The notes under the pieces are model-generated. The model made no database searches and was not told the DNA's origin. It was given only the letters and a program-made list of their open reading frames with translations. From an uncultured SAR202 cluster bacterium (GTDB lineage Bacteria; Chloroflexota; Dehalococcoidia; Lucifugimonadales; Lucifugimonadaceae), in NCBI GenBank assembly GCA_902620405.1, contig CACNIC010000008.1:1-35638 (forward strand): a DNA stretch of 35,638 nucleotides. Reading direction: 5' to 3'. The translations under genes and the position numbers were made by a program. Positions within the stretch are counted from its first letter, which is position 1; each line of letters begins with the position of its first letter. Below are positions 1 through 8,221 of the stretch, piece after piece.

Positions 1-556
1 AAGAGGATGGTGGGGATATTTGATCACTTTGATTATTAGTATTAGGTGTTGGTGTAGATGTGGGTGATGGAGTAGGGGTAGGATCTATAAGTAAACCGTT
101 TTCAGCAAAAACATTTATCTTTCCTATCATTCCAGAATGCAAACTGCATCTATAGGTGAATATTCCAGCATTAAGAAATTTAAACTCATATGTTTGATTT
201 TCATATAAATAACCTGAATCAAATTTTGAGTCTATTGATGTGGCGGTGTGCATAGATGTGTCATTATTAGTCCAAATAATAGATGTTCCAACATTTATAG
301 AAATTTCATTATCAACAAATTTAAATCCAGATATCTTTATTTTTTCTAAAGAAGATATTGGCGTTGGCGTAGGCGTTGGCGTTGGCGTAGGAGTAGGTTC
401 TGGCAGAGGTGTTGGCGTAGGAGTAGGTTCTGGTACAGGTGTTGATGTAGGTTCTGGCACAGGTGTTGATAATATGGTTTCAGAATTAAATACTAATTCT
501 TCGTTATTTGAACATGAAAAAATAAATATTAATATTATTGCGAGTATTTTTTTCAT
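1..556 (-). CDS. Lipoprotein with Pro-Thr linker and type 1 copper (cupredoxin) domain, partial
   Basis: The gene reads leftward and runs off the left edge without a stop; 185 residues are visible. It opens with a short hydrophobic signal ending in a lipobox-like IFSC, so Cys15 would carry the lipid anchor. Residues about 31-66 are a Thr-Pro/Glu-Pro linker. Residues about 70-150 form a cupredoxin domain with the ligand set of a blue copper protein: His103, then Cys137, His140 and Met143 in CSLHSGM. A second Pro-Thr stretch follows near residue 160, so another domain may lie beyond the edge. It is probably an anchored extracytoplasmic electron carrier. Its ATG overlaps the stop of the upstream hydrolase gene by four bases (ATGA), which implies translational coupling. 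The redox partner is unknown. Confidence 0.85.
   Translation of the reverse strand, partial: MKKILAIILIFIFSCSNNEELVFNSETILSTPVPEPTSTPVPEPTPTPTPLPEPTPTPTPTPTPTPISSLEKIKISGFKFVDNEISINVGTSIIWTNNDTSMHTATSIDSKFDSGYLYENQTYEFKFLNAGIFTYRCSLHSGMIGKINVFAENGLLIDPTPTPSPTSTPTPNTNNQSDQISPPSS
361..464. repeat. Tandem repeat coding for the Pro-Thr linker
   Basis: Two adjacent 30-base units (381-410 and 411-440) differ at two positions. A 24-base shortened unit follows at 441-464, and GTTGGC-like hexamers lie at 361-380. All periods are multiples of three, so slippage would change linker length without shifting the frame. Confidence 0.85.
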
Positions 557-1398
557 CGTATGTGTTTACTAATTAATTTTGACACTTCTATTGAACTTTC
601 GAAAATCACCATATGAGAAGTGCTAGGAATTTCATTAATTTCAAAACTTAAATAATTATTTTTTAATTTTTCGATTTGAGATTCTCTTACAAGACTTGAC
701 TCCGGTTTTATAAGAATCGTAGGAATTTCTATGGGTGTTGTTAATTTTTTTATCAGCGTGCCTTTCTGTATATCCGAATCCCAAACATTTATGTCGTATT
801 CAAATCTATTCTTAGATATTGATTTATTTTGTTTTTCATTTAATTTAGGGTTCATGTTTTGAACATATTTTTCTGAGTCTTCATAATTAACCCAATTATT
901 TTTCTCTCTTTTTTCAACAAATCCTAATAATTTAAATGCAGCTAAATCAATTGTTGTATTATTACTAAACCAAGGATCTATTAAAACAGCACTATTTATA
1001 TTTAAATTTTTCGATAATAAACTGTTTGTTATTGTGCCACCTAATGAATATCCAACAATACTAAAATCTCCATCAAACTTATGTTCAATGAACATTTCAA
1101 CAACATTTGATAATTCTTGAATAGTAAAGTTTATGTTTAAGTTTGATTTACCATGCCCTGGCAAATCTATTGCAGTTACATAATATTCATTGATTAATGA
1201 ATTAATTATCTCATCAAAAGAAGTTGAGCTTCCCATTAAACCATGTATAAATAAGACATCAGGATTTTTTTTATCTCCATAATTTTCAAAAAAAATTTTT
1301 TGATTCTTGTAATTAAAATAGTCACTATTTGCGATTGATTCAGAAGTACACGAAATCATAATTAACGCTCCAAATAAAAAGATTATATTTTTAAACAT
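553..1398 (-). CDS. Lipoprotein alpha/beta hydrolase
   Basis: This 281-residue protein has an N-terminal hydrophobic segment with a lipobox-like MISC (Cys17), so it is predicted to be lipid-anchored outside the membrane. The alpha/beta hydrolase fold shows in the oxyanion-side HG (IHGLMG, residues 51-56), the strand-turn DLPGHG near residue 78, the nucleophile elbow GYSLG with Ser118, and His262 in TSHMV. The usual catalytic Asp after the sixth strand is not obvious; Glu233 in KPESS is the nearest acidic residue. Substrate cannot be predicted; lipase, esterase or C-C hydrolase are all possible. It is the first gene of a pair with the cupredoxin lipoprotein. TAGAAT lies nine bases before its ATG. 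Confidence 0.85.
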   Translation of the reverse strand: MFKNIIFLFGALIMISCTSESIANSDYFNYKNQKIFFENYGDKKNPDVLFIHGLMGSSTSFDEIINSLINEYYVTAIDLPGHGKSNLNINFTIQELSNVVEMFIEHKFDGDFSIVGYSLGGTITNSLLSKNLNINSAVLIDPWFSNNTTIDLAAFKLLGFVEKREKNNWVNYEDSEKYVQNMNPKLNEKQNKSISKNRFEYDINVWDSDIQKGTLIKKLTTPIEIPTILIKPESSLVRESQIEKLKNNYLSFEINEIPSTSHMVIFESSIEVSKLISKHIR

Positions 1399-1443
1399 AA
1401 TAAATTTATTCTAACAATGAATATTGTTTTTGGGCTTTTTAAA

Positions 1444-2133
1444 TTAAATTTTTTTTATAAATGACTTGCCATCCCAAGAAAAATTATCTTCATTAAATTT
1501 TAATATTTCATCTAATTTTTCTAATTTATTTTTAATAATGAATCTAATAAATTTGCCTTTGATAGCCTTTCCATTATGTCCGGCAGAAATTGATTTATTG
1601 TCTTTAAAAAATTTAAAGTCTATCTCAATAGAATTTTTTGAATCATATGCTTTTCTATGAACACCAGGAAGTAAATCTAATATGAAGTCCTCTTCTTTTA
1701 AGGCTTTTGTGAAAATAGGTTTCCAGAATGAAGTTAGTTTGAGAACATTCATTTTTAGCTTATAGTTGGGTATTGGGTCGTATGGTTTAACAAGGCCAAG
1801 TAATCCGCTAGTTATTAAGATTTTTTTGTTAGCAAATTTTTTTGAAGATTGACTTAATGAGGCAAAGTCAAAATTATTATAAACAACTCCAGTGTATCTT
1901 TCTATTGCATAAGAGCACTCACTATTAAAAATTTCTAAATTTTCCTTGTGTAATATTTCCGACTTTTCTAACGAAGTTCCATAAATTTTTAATAATTCAT
2001 TTTTTTGAACGGAAGAAAGAAGTCTTAAAATCTCCTCAATGTTGGATAAATATAAGCTTTTGGTTTCACTAAATAATGCTGTTATATTATTTTTTTTTGA
2101 CTTGCCTTCACTTGGAGGAATTAATATCTTCAT
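1444..2133 (-). CDS. yaaA: YaaA family (DUF328/UPF0246) peroxide stress protein
   Basis: The 229-residue protein starts with MKILIPPSEGKS, the family hallmark, and keeps the internal SGLLGLVKPYDPIPNYKL segment and the C-terminal GHNGKAIKGKF region. E. coli YaaA (about 258 aa) is induced by peroxide stress, lowers free intracellular iron and binds DNA. This copy is slightly shorter but has both conserved ends. TATAAT on this strand lies six bases upstream of the ATG, so the mRNA may be leaderless. The start codon is 22 bases from the divergent enolase-superfamily gene, and the two promoters overlap. Confidence 0.9.
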   Translation of the reverse strand: MKILIPPSEGKSKKNNITALFSETKSLYLSNIEEILRLLSSVQKNELLKIYGTSLEKSEILHKENLEIFNSECSYAIERYTGVVYNNFDFASLSQSSKKFANKKILITSGLLGLVKPYDPIPNYKLKMNVLKLTSFWKPIFTKALKEEDFILDLLPGVHRKAYDSKNSIEIDFKFFKDNKSISAGHNGKAIKGKFIRFIIKNKLEKLDEILKFNEDNFSWDGKSFIKKI

Positions 2134-2139
2134 AAATTT

Positions 2140-2145
2140 ATTATA
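2140..2145 (-). promoter_or_regulatory. -10 element of yaaA
   Basis: TATAAT on the minus strand, six bases before the yaaA ATG. No clear -35 hexamer is visible. It overlaps the -10-like element of the divergent gene. Confidence 0.5.
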
Positions 2146-2147
2146 TT
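2142..2147 (+). promoter_or_regulatory. -10-like element of the enolase-superfamily gene
   Basis: TATATT on the plus strand, eight bases before the ATG at 2156. There is no Shine-Dalgarno sequence in the gap, so a leaderless transcript is likely. Confidence 0.4.
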
Positions 2148-2155
2148 ATTAATTT

Positions 2156-3325
2156 ATGAGGATTACAGAAATTAAAACTTATGTGCTTGTTGCTGACAAT
2201 GCAGATGTATCTCTAACTTCTTCTGCACAAGATACTATTCTTGTTGAAATTTATACTGATGATGGAATTATTGGTTATGGAGAAACCGACACAAATCCCT
2301 GGGTAGCCAAAGCACTCATAGATTCTCCTGGGACACATACAATGGATCAGTCAATGAAAGATATACTAATAGGAAAAAACCCTTTAGATATATCCAAGAG
2401 ATGGGAAGAATTATATATAGGGACAGCTATGACCGGCAGAAGAGGAGCTGGGGTTAATGCAATTGGTGCAATAGATATGGCCTTATGGGATATTAAAGGA
2501 AAATATGAGGGCGAACCTGTATATAAGTTAATGGGTGGAAATGTCCACGATACAATAACTCCTTACGCATCACTTCAACCACTGGGAAGTAGTTTTGAAG
2601 AATATAGGGACTCTTTAGTTGAATGGGCAGAGAGAGCAAAAAATTTAGGATTTAAAGCTGTTAAATCTGAAGTAACTATGAATGGCCCATACACTCATAA
2701 TGGTATGAATGAGAATGATGATAAACACACTTTAGTTATTGAGTCTGTAAGGAAAGCATTAGGGCCTGAAGTAAAACTTATGGTAGATGTTCAATATAAG
2801 TGGAAAACTGCTGAGGATGCTTTGAGAACTGTAAAAGATTGGGGTGAATTTGATATTTATTTTCTTGAAACTCCAGTATGGACAGATAATCTGGAAGATT
2901 ATGCAAGAATGCATGAAGAGGCGCCTATGAAAATTGCTGCAGGAGAATGGTTAACTACATCACACGAATTTAAAGATTTAATAGAAAAAGGTAAAGTTGA
3001 TGTTGCCCAACCTGACATTGGTAGAGTCGGAGGGCTTACTGAAGCAAAAAAAGTATCAAAAATTGTTGATAAATATGAAAGAATAATAGTTCCGCATTGT
3101 TGGAAAACATCAATATCTATAAGCGCTACTGCACATTTTGCATTTAACACCCCTTCATGCAAATTTATTGAATATTTACCTCCGCAATTGTGTCATGAAA
3201 CATTAAGAAAAGAATTAGCAAATGAAGGATTTGAATTTAAAAATGGATTAATTCAACTTCCAACCAAAAGTGGTTTAGGGGTTGAGTTAAACAATGAAGC
3301 TGTAAAGAAATACACAGTGGGATAG
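2156..3325 (+). CDS. Mandelate racemase/muconate lactonizing-type enolase-superfamily enzyme
   Basis: The 389-residue protein has an N-terminal capping domain (residues 1 to about 125) and a beta-barrel domain. Metal ligands Asp211 (MVDVQ), Glu238 (FLETP) and Glu264 (AAGEW) are in place, as is the Asp287/His314 pair (QPDIGRVGG and VPHCWK) typical of the mandelate racemase subgroup. These enzymes abstract the proton alpha to a carboxylate, and most members dehydrate or epimerise sugar acids. The second lysine of the usual KxK motif is replaced: the sequence reads VKSEV, giving Lys170 and Glu172. Substrate is therefore uncertain; an acid-sugar dehydratase is the best guess. It heads a unit with the small CxxC protein, the transaldolase-like gene and pgsA. 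Confidence 0.9.
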   Translation: MRITEIKTYVLVADNADVSLTSSAQDTILVEIYTDDGIIGYGETDTNPWVAKALIDSPGTHTMDQSMKDILIGKNPLDISKRWEELYIGTAMTGRRGAGVNAIGAIDMALWDIKGKYEGEPVYKLMGGNVHDTITPYASLQPLGSSFEEYRDSLVEWAERAKNLGFKAVKSEVTMNGPYTHNGMNENDDKHTLVIESVRKALGPEVKLMVDVQYKWKTAEDALRTVKDWGEFDIYFLETPVWTDNLEDYARMHEEAPMKIAAGEWLTTSHEFKDLIEKGKVDVAQPDIGRVGGLTEAKKVSKIVDKYERIIVPHCWKTSISISATAHFAFNTPSCKFIEYLPPQLCHETLRKELANEGFEFKNGLIQLPTKSGLGVELNNEAVKKYTVG

Positions 3326-3349
3326 AAAATTTTAGTAGTAAAGGAAAAA

Positions 3350-3571
3350 ATGGCTGGAAAAAAAATAAGTATAGATTTTGAAATACAACAGGACTCTATT
3401 GATATGCTAGATTATTTTAAGGATAAATATAAATTAGCAGACAGATCAAAAGCACTTAGAGTAATATTGGATTATGTTGCTAGTGAAAGTGAAGAGCATG
3501 AAAATATTTATTCAATTAGAAGATGTTTAAGATGCGGGTCCAGAGAAGGTTGGGTAAAGCCTGAAAATTAG
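3350..3571 (+). CDS. Small ribbon-helix-helix-like protein with C-terminal CxxC
   Basis: A 73-residue protein that I do not recognise as a named family. A short strand (KKISIDFEI) followed by two predicted helices, the second starting DRSKALRVIL, resembles the ribbon-helix-helix DNA-binding fold of small repressors. The tail carries RRCLRCGS, a single CxxC that could bind zinc in a dimer. AAAGGA lies a few bases before the ATG. It sits between an enolase-superfamily gene and a transaldolase-like gene on the same strand with short gaps (24 and 8 bases), so local regulation is plausible. That role is inference from fold and position only. Confidence 0.75.
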   Translation: MAGKKISIDFEIQQDSIDMLDYFKDKYKLADRSKALRVILDYVASESEEHENIYSIRRCLRCGSREGWVKPEN

Positions 3572-3579
3572 GAGAAATT

Positions 3580-4281
3580 ATGAATGAAGGAATAGGGCCA
3601 GATATTTGGCTTGCAGGCGATCCTGCTGATCTTGATAAATATATGAATAACGGCATTAAAGGTATTGTTACCAATACAGTAGTTCAAAGAGAACTTGTTC
3701 AAAAATACGGAACATTGACTGAATTAACAAAGAAATATTTGGAAATAACAGACAAAAAAATAGCTATCGAAATTGATGGAAATTCAACTCAAGAATTATT
3801 AGATGTTGGTGAAAAATTTACTCAGCTCTCAGACCAAATTATTTTAAAAATACCATGCAGTGATATAGCGCTAGAGGCATTTTCAGTTTTAAAAAAGGAG
3901 GGGGTGGAGACATTTTGTACAACAGTTTTTTCACTTTCTCAGGCGGTTGTATCAGCTCAAGCTGGAGCAGATCATATACTTCCATTTTGTGAACCTTTCA
4001 AGGATTTGGGACTAAGCCCAACTAAGTTAGTTAAGGATTGCTACGAAACATTTAAAAATTGGAAAGATAGACCAAAAATAACTGCTGCATTAGTAAGGTC
4101 TCCAGATGTTGCCAATTCTGCTCTTAGAGACGGAGCAGATGGGATTATTATTTTTTGGCCAGTTTATGATGAAATATTGAAAAACCCATTAACTGATAAA
4201 TGGAACAATATTTTTATGGATGAATGGAAAATAATGAACAAACATGGTCACTTAAAAGATCTTCCAACAAATTTAGGTTAA
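3580..4281 (+). CDS. Transaldolase / fructose-6-phosphate aldolase-like protein
   Basis: The 233-residue protein has the short TalC-like length. GIVTNT near residue 28 corresponds to the GVTTNP strand of transaldolases. The Schiff-base lysine is Lys90 in IILKIPCSD. The barrel continues with TTVFSLSQAVVSAQAGADHI (residues about 113-132). Family members move or cleave three-carbon dihydroxyacetone units; substrate choice between sedoheptulose/erythrose and fructose-6-phosphate chemistry cannot be read here. A ribosome-binding AGGAG precedes the ATG. The next gene, pgsA, begins three bases after its stop. Confidence 0.82.
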   Translation: MNEGIGPDIWLAGDPADLDKYMNNGIKGIVTNTVVQRELVQKYGTLTELTKKYLEITDKKIAIEIDGNSTQELLDVGEKFTQLSDQIILKIPCSDIALEAFSVLKKEGVETFCTTVFSLSQAVVSAQAGADHILPFCEPFKDLGLSPTKLVKDCYETFKNWKDRPKITAALVRSPDVANSALRDGADGIIIFWPVYDEILKNPLTDKWNNIFMDEWKIMNKHGHLKDLPTNLG

Positions 4282-4284
4282 TAA

Positions 4285-4833
4285 ATGAAAAATTTACCTA
4301 CACTAATAACATACAGTAGATTCCTTTTTGCAATTTTAGTAGCCATTTTGCTTTGTTTTAATTCAGATGTACTTATATCATTTGCAGTATTTTTTTTCGT
4401 TATTGGTGCTTTATCAGATGCTCTTGATGGTAAGTTGGCAAGAAGGCAAAAGAAACCATCAAAATTTGGTGCATTTCTTGATCCTATTGCAGATAAGTTT
4501 TTAGTTTTTATTGTTTTAGTATCTCTGACATTTAATAGAGATTCTGTAATATTGTTTATTTTGTCATTAATTATTATTTCAAGAGAAATTATTGTTATGT
4601 CATTAAGAGAATGGATGGCTTCCATAAATAATAAAGAGGTAGTAGAGGTTTCTAATCTTGGAAAATATAAAACTATTATTCAAATGAGTGGAATAAGTTT
4701 AGTAATTGGCACACCACTGGTCGAAAATTATTATTATGGTGAAATTTCATTATCGATATTGCTTTTAGGGGCATTATTAGGTGTTTTATCAGGATTTAGT
4801 TATTTAAAAAAAAGCTACAAATATCTTTTTTAA
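4285..4833 (+). CDS. pgsA: CDP-diacylglycerol--glycerol-3-phosphate 3-phosphatidyltransferase (CDP-alcohol phosphatidyltransferase family)
   Basis: The 182-residue membrane protein carries the full CDP-alcohol phosphotransferase signature, D-x2-D-G-x2-A-R-x8-G-x3-D-x3-D, in the segment starting DALDGKLARR and ending FLDPIADK, between predicted membrane helices. PgsA condenses CDP-diacylglycerol with glycerol-3-phosphate, the first committed step to phosphatidylglycerol. The length fits PgsA; another head-group enzyme cannot be excluded from sequence alone. Its TAA shares the TTAA at 4830-4833 with the convergent aminotransferase gene. Confidence 0.85.
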   Translation: MKNLPTLITYSRFLFAILVAILLCFNSDVLISFAVFFFVIGALSDALDGKLARRQKKPSKFGAFLDPIADKFLVFIVLVSLTFNRDSVILFILSLIIISREIIVMSLREWMASINNKEVVEVSNLGKYKTIIQMSGISLVIGTPLVENYYYGEISLSILLLGALLGVLSGFSYLKKSYKYLF

Positions 4834-6200
4834 ATTACTTCTTTTTCCAGCTCCATTAAAGATTCATCTATAGCATCACATATATGATTTATTTGATCTT
4901 TAGTTGATGTTAATGGTGGAGCAACAGGGAGAATATATGCTGGCACTCTTATCCATACACCTCTGCTTTTGAGTTTTTCTGTCAAAATCATATTTATATA
5001 TTTAGAAGGTTCAAATCTTTCTTTAGTTTTTTTATCTTTAACTATTTCTAATCCTTGTAAAAGACCAATACCTCTATTATCCCCAATTATTCTTGATTTG
5101 TCTTTGATTTCAGATAGTCTCTCAGAAAGTTGAATGCCTCTTTCTCTAGCGTTTTCAATCAAATTTTCTCTTTCAAGTATTTCTAAGTTTTTCATTGCTG
5201 CTGCTGCACCTCCAGGGTGAGCAGAATAGGTATACATATGTGACCATGCGTTCGAAGGCTCTCCATTAAATACTTTTGAAATATCAGTTGATGAAATTGA
5301 TCCTCCCAAAGGAAAATAGCCACTCGTTATTCCTTTTGCGAAACTAAGAATATCTGGAACAGTGTTTACTACATTTGACCCAAACCATTCACCCAGTCTA
5401 CCAAATCCAGTTATTACTTCATCAAAAATTAATAATATTCCGTACTTTAAACATACTTCTTTAACTCTTGGCCAATATTCACTTGGCGGAACGACTCCTC
5501 CTAATGGTTGAGAAACTGGTTCGCCAATAAAACATGAAATCGATTCAGGCCCGTGAAAAAGAATCTTATCTTCAATATCTTGAATAAGCCTGTCAGTAAA
5601 TTCATTTATGCTCTCATTTTCATATTTTCTTCTGTAATAATTTGGTTGTTCAACATGTATGAGATGTTGAGGAGAGGGTTGATAATCTGTTCTAGGAAAT
5701 CCAGGGTGGCCACCAAGCCATTCAGTTAGATAAGTTGATCCATGGTAACTTCCGTCTCTAGAAATAATTTTGTATCTTCCTCTGTCACCATTTCTAACAT
5801 GATAAGCTTGTGCCATTTTTAAGCTTGATTCGTTTGCTTCAGAACCTCCTTGGCAAAAAAAAGTTTTACTCAAATCCCCCGGCGCTAATGATGAAATTTT
5901 TTGGGCTAATTCAACAGATTTTGGAGTAATTCCGGCATAAACATTCATGCTCACATTAGCTAACTGATCATATATTGCTTTTGCAATTTCTTCTCGTCCG
6001 TGACCAACATTCCTAAAGTACATACCGCTTATGCCATCAATGTACTTTGCATTCTCATAGGACTTTAGATAAATTCCTTCAGAATTATCAATTATTAATG
6101 GACCGCCTTCTTTTTCCATGGTGGTTTCATTAAACATTCCAATGTACATATGTTCATTAGCTGATTGAGCAAACTCATTTTTGTAGTTAATGTCACTCAT
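4830..6200 (-). CDS. Class III (omega) aminotransferase, PLP-dependent
   Basis: A 456-residue fold-type I aminotransferase. GGSEANE at about 118-124 binds the cofactor phosphate, Asp260-Glu261 lie in IFDEVITGFGR, and the PLP lysine is Lys289 in SFAKGITSGYFPLGG. Class III members move amino groups from omega-amino acids, diamines or beta-alanine to pyruvate or 2-oxoglutarate. The N-terminal region resembles the taurine/beta-alanine/putrescine:pyruvate subgroup, but the substrate is not determined. AGGAG precedes the ATG. The gene is monocistronic, divergent from a lipoprotein gene and convergent with pgsA. Confidence 0.9.
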   Translation of the reverse strand: MSDINYKNEFAQSANEHMYIGMFNETTMEKEGGPLIIDNSEGIYLKSYENAKYIDGISGMYFRNVGHGREEIAKAIYDQLANVSMNVYAGITPKSVELAQKISSLAPGDLSKTFFCQGGSEANESSLKMAQAYHVRNGDRGRYKIISRDGSYHGSTYLTEWLGGHPGFPRTDYQPSPQHLIHVEQPNYYRRKYENESINEFTDRLIQDIEDKILFHGPESISCFIGEPVSQPLGGVVPPSEYWPRVKEVCLKYGILLIFDEVITGFGRLGEWFGSNVVNTVPDILSFAKGITSGYFPLGGSISSTDISKVFNGEPSNAWSHMYTYSAHPGGAAAAMKNLEILERENLIENARERGIQLSERLSEIKDKSRIIGDNRGIGLLQGLEIVKDKKTKERFEPSKYINMILTEKLKSRGVWIRVPAYILPVAPPLTSTKDQINHICDAIDESLMELEKEVI

Positions 6201-6280
6201 TTATTTTTACTCCTAAATTTACTTTAGATAAATATTCTATACTCATGATTGTGGTTTTTAAAATATTTTTTTATTCTTTA

Positions 6281-6286
6281 TATAAT
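6281..6286 (+). promoter_or_regulatory. -10 element upstream of the lipoprotein/MFS pair
   Basis: TATAAT, 22 bases before the TTG start at 6309 and upstream of an AAAGG ribosome-binding site at 6295-6299. No clear -35 is visible in the T-rich DNA before it. Confidence 0.4.
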
Positions 6287-6308
6287 CAAATTTTTAAAGG
6301 TAAATTAA

Positions 6309-6791
6309 TTGAAAATAATATTCATTACAATCATACTTTTTATATTAGCATGTTCCAGTGGAGAAGAAGTAAACCAAGAAGAAAATGCTGACTCTCTTCC
6401 AAAATCTCATGTCAATAATATTGATAAAAAATTTATTGTAGATGACTTTGTTGATGCTGGGTGGAAAAAATCAAAAGAATTTATTACCGATGCAAAAAAT
6501 GAAAACGGGGATTTATTAACTCCTGAAGCGAAAGAAATCTGGTATGGATTTTTTAAAAGAAAAGATATTGAAATAAGATTTTATGAAAACCATTCTATGT
6601 CTTCAACATTTGGCAAGGAAAGTGCGGAAAAAGCTATTTCAAGGGCAGTAAATGCTAACGCAGGTGGAGGAATTATTACATCAACCAACAACAGGGTTTC
6701 CTATCAGTCATATGTCGTATCTGGTAACACAGTAATACTTTGCCAAGACTTATTGCCTGACTGCATATTATTATCAGAAAAATTAGAATGA
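6309..6791 (+). CDS. Small lipoprotein of unknown function
   Basis: This 160-residue protein begins at TTG, chosen because AAAGG lies eight bases upstream and the reading starts directly with a signal sequence ending ILAC (Cys15 lipidation). The mature part is acidic near the anchor and then mixed alpha/beta, with no motif I recognise; two cysteines (CQDLLPDC) near the C-terminus could form a disulfide. Its last codons overlap the ATG of the MFS gene by four bases (ATGA), so the two are co-translated. A link to export is suggested only by that coupling. Confidence 0.75.
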   Translation: MKIIFITIILFILACSSGEEVNQEENADSLPKSHVNNIDKKFIVDDFVDAGWKKSKEFITDAKNENGDLLTPEAKEIWYGFFKRKDIEIRFYENHSMSSTFGKESAEKAISRAVNANAGGGIITSTNNRVSYQSYVVSGNTVILCQDLLPDCILLSEKLE

Positions 6792-8221
6792 GCCAAAAAC
6801 AAAAATGGCTTTCTTTTATGTCCATTGCATTTGGTCTTTTTACCGCTGTTATGGATGCAAGTATGATCGGAATAGCGTTACCAAGCATATCAAAAGATTT
6901 CTCGTTAGATTTATCTTCAGCGGCTTGGATTTCTCTAGTATCAACAATTACTGTAGTTGCAGTCTTATTGCCCATGGGCAATATTTCAGACAGAGTGGGC
7001 AGAAAAAAAATATACTTATATGGTGTAATAATAATGGCAGCCGGGTCATTATTCTCTTCATTTTCAAATGAAATTGTCAGTTTGTTGATTTTTAGAATAA
7101 TTGTCTCTATTGGCGCAGCTATGAGGATGAGTACTGGTTTAGCTATGGTGGTGATGATATTCAAAGATAAGGAAAGGGGAAAGGGGCTTGGTGCAAATAC
7201 TACAACTGTTGGTCTTGCTGCAATCACAGGTCCAATTTTTGGTGGATTTTTGGTTGGGAATTTTGGCTGGGAATCAATTTTTATTACTCAGGCATTATTA
7301 AGCCTGCCTACATATTTATTAGGCTTTTACTTCTTAAATAAAGATGTTGTTGATTCAAATCATAATCAGAGAAAAGGAAATTTCGATTTTATAGGTTCAA
7401 TAATTTCTGCAGTAGCATTTTCAGTTTTATTGTTCACCATAAATTATGGTCTTGTAAACATGTCTACTTTGGTAATCTCATTTAGCTTTTTAATATCTAT
7501 GTTGTTATTCATCTTATTTATTTATGCCGAAACCAAAGCAGATCATCCTATTCTAAATGTGATTCTTTTAAAAAATAAAAATTTTATGCTAACCATGGGC
7601 ACAAGATTGCTCGGGTTTCTTTCGGGGAGTTCAACTTTATTCCTTATGCCTTTTTATATTCAATTGTTAAAAGGTATTTCTCCTGATAAAGCTGGGCTAA
7701 TTATATTTCCAGGTGCGTTGGGAATGTCAATAACAGCAAGTTTTAGCGGAAGACTTTCAGATAAGTACGGTGAGAAGCCATTTGTAATATTGGGATTAAT
7801 CATAATACTAATATCCAGCTTTTTATTTTCATTATTCGATGAAAAAACAACTATTGTAATGATTATCGCTGTTTTAATGCTTCATGGTTTAGGGATGGGT
7901 ATATGGGGAACTCCAAACAGTAGTCAAACTGTATCAATTGTACCAAAAAATACATATGGGTCTGTTGCAGCTCTTATTAATTTGATTCGAACAGTTGGGA
8001 TGGGAATTTCAATCGCCATATCTTCTAGTTTAATTACTTTAGCATTTATTAATTTAGGTTTAAATTCTGATTTTTCATCTGTAAATGATGCCTTTGATGT
8101 TGATCAGTCAAAAGCATTCCTTAATGGATTTAAAACTACATACTACGTTTTAATGTCAATATGCTTGCTATCAATAATTCTTTCATTATTAACCAAAATT
8201 AATCGTTCGTCAGAAAGTTAA
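6788..8221 (+). CDS. MFS transporter, DHA2 (EmrB/QacA-like) family
   Basis: A 477-residue, very hydrophobic protein whose length and segment spacing fit 14 membrane helices. Motif A is visible as GNISDRVGRKK between helices 2 and 3, and the antiporter motif C as ITGPIFGG in helix 5. DHA2 transporters are usually proton-driven exporters of drugs or metabolites. It overlaps the preceding lipoprotein gene by four bases. Its stop shares TTAA at 8218-8221 with the convergent reductase gene. The substrate is not predictable. Confidence 0.88.
   Translation: MSQKQKWLSFMSIAFGLFTAVMDASMIGIALPSISKDFSLDLSSAAWISLVSTITVVAVLLPMGNISDRVGRKKIYLYGVIIMAAGSLFSSFSNEIVSLLIFRIIVSIGAAMRMSTGLAMVVMIFKDKERGKGLGANTTTVGLAAITGPIFGGFLVGNFGWESIFITQALLSLPTYLLGFYFLNKDVVDSNHNQRKGNFDFIGSIISAVAFSVLLFTINYGLVNMSTLVISFSFLISMLLFILFIYAETKADHPILNVILLKNKNFMLTMGTRLLGFLSGSSTLFLMPFYIQLLKGISPDKAGLIIFPGALGMSITASFSGRLSDKYGEKPFVILGLIIILISSFLFSLFDEKTTIVMIIAVLMLHGLGMGIWGTPNSSQTVSIVPKNTYGSVAALINLIRTVGMGISIAISSSLITLAFINLGLNSDFSSVNDAFDVDQSKAFLNGFKTTYYVLMSICLLSIILSLLTKINRSSES

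Noticed and set aside
361-464. Tandem repeats as a CRISPR array
   Set aside because: Units are contiguous with no spacers, and they encode an in-frame Pro-Thr linker.
240-572. Plus-strand frame coding for a long Val-Gly repeat
   Set aside because: It is the reverse of the Pro-Thr linker of the minus-strand lipo-cupredoxin gene, which has a signal sequence and copper ligands.
4278-4625. 115-residue minus-strand frame
   Set aside because: It lies wholly within pgsA, whose catalytic signature is intact; it is a shadow frame.
6676-7227. 183-residue minus-strand frame
   Set aside because: It is antisense to the MFS transporter and lipoprotein genes and has no recognisable motif.
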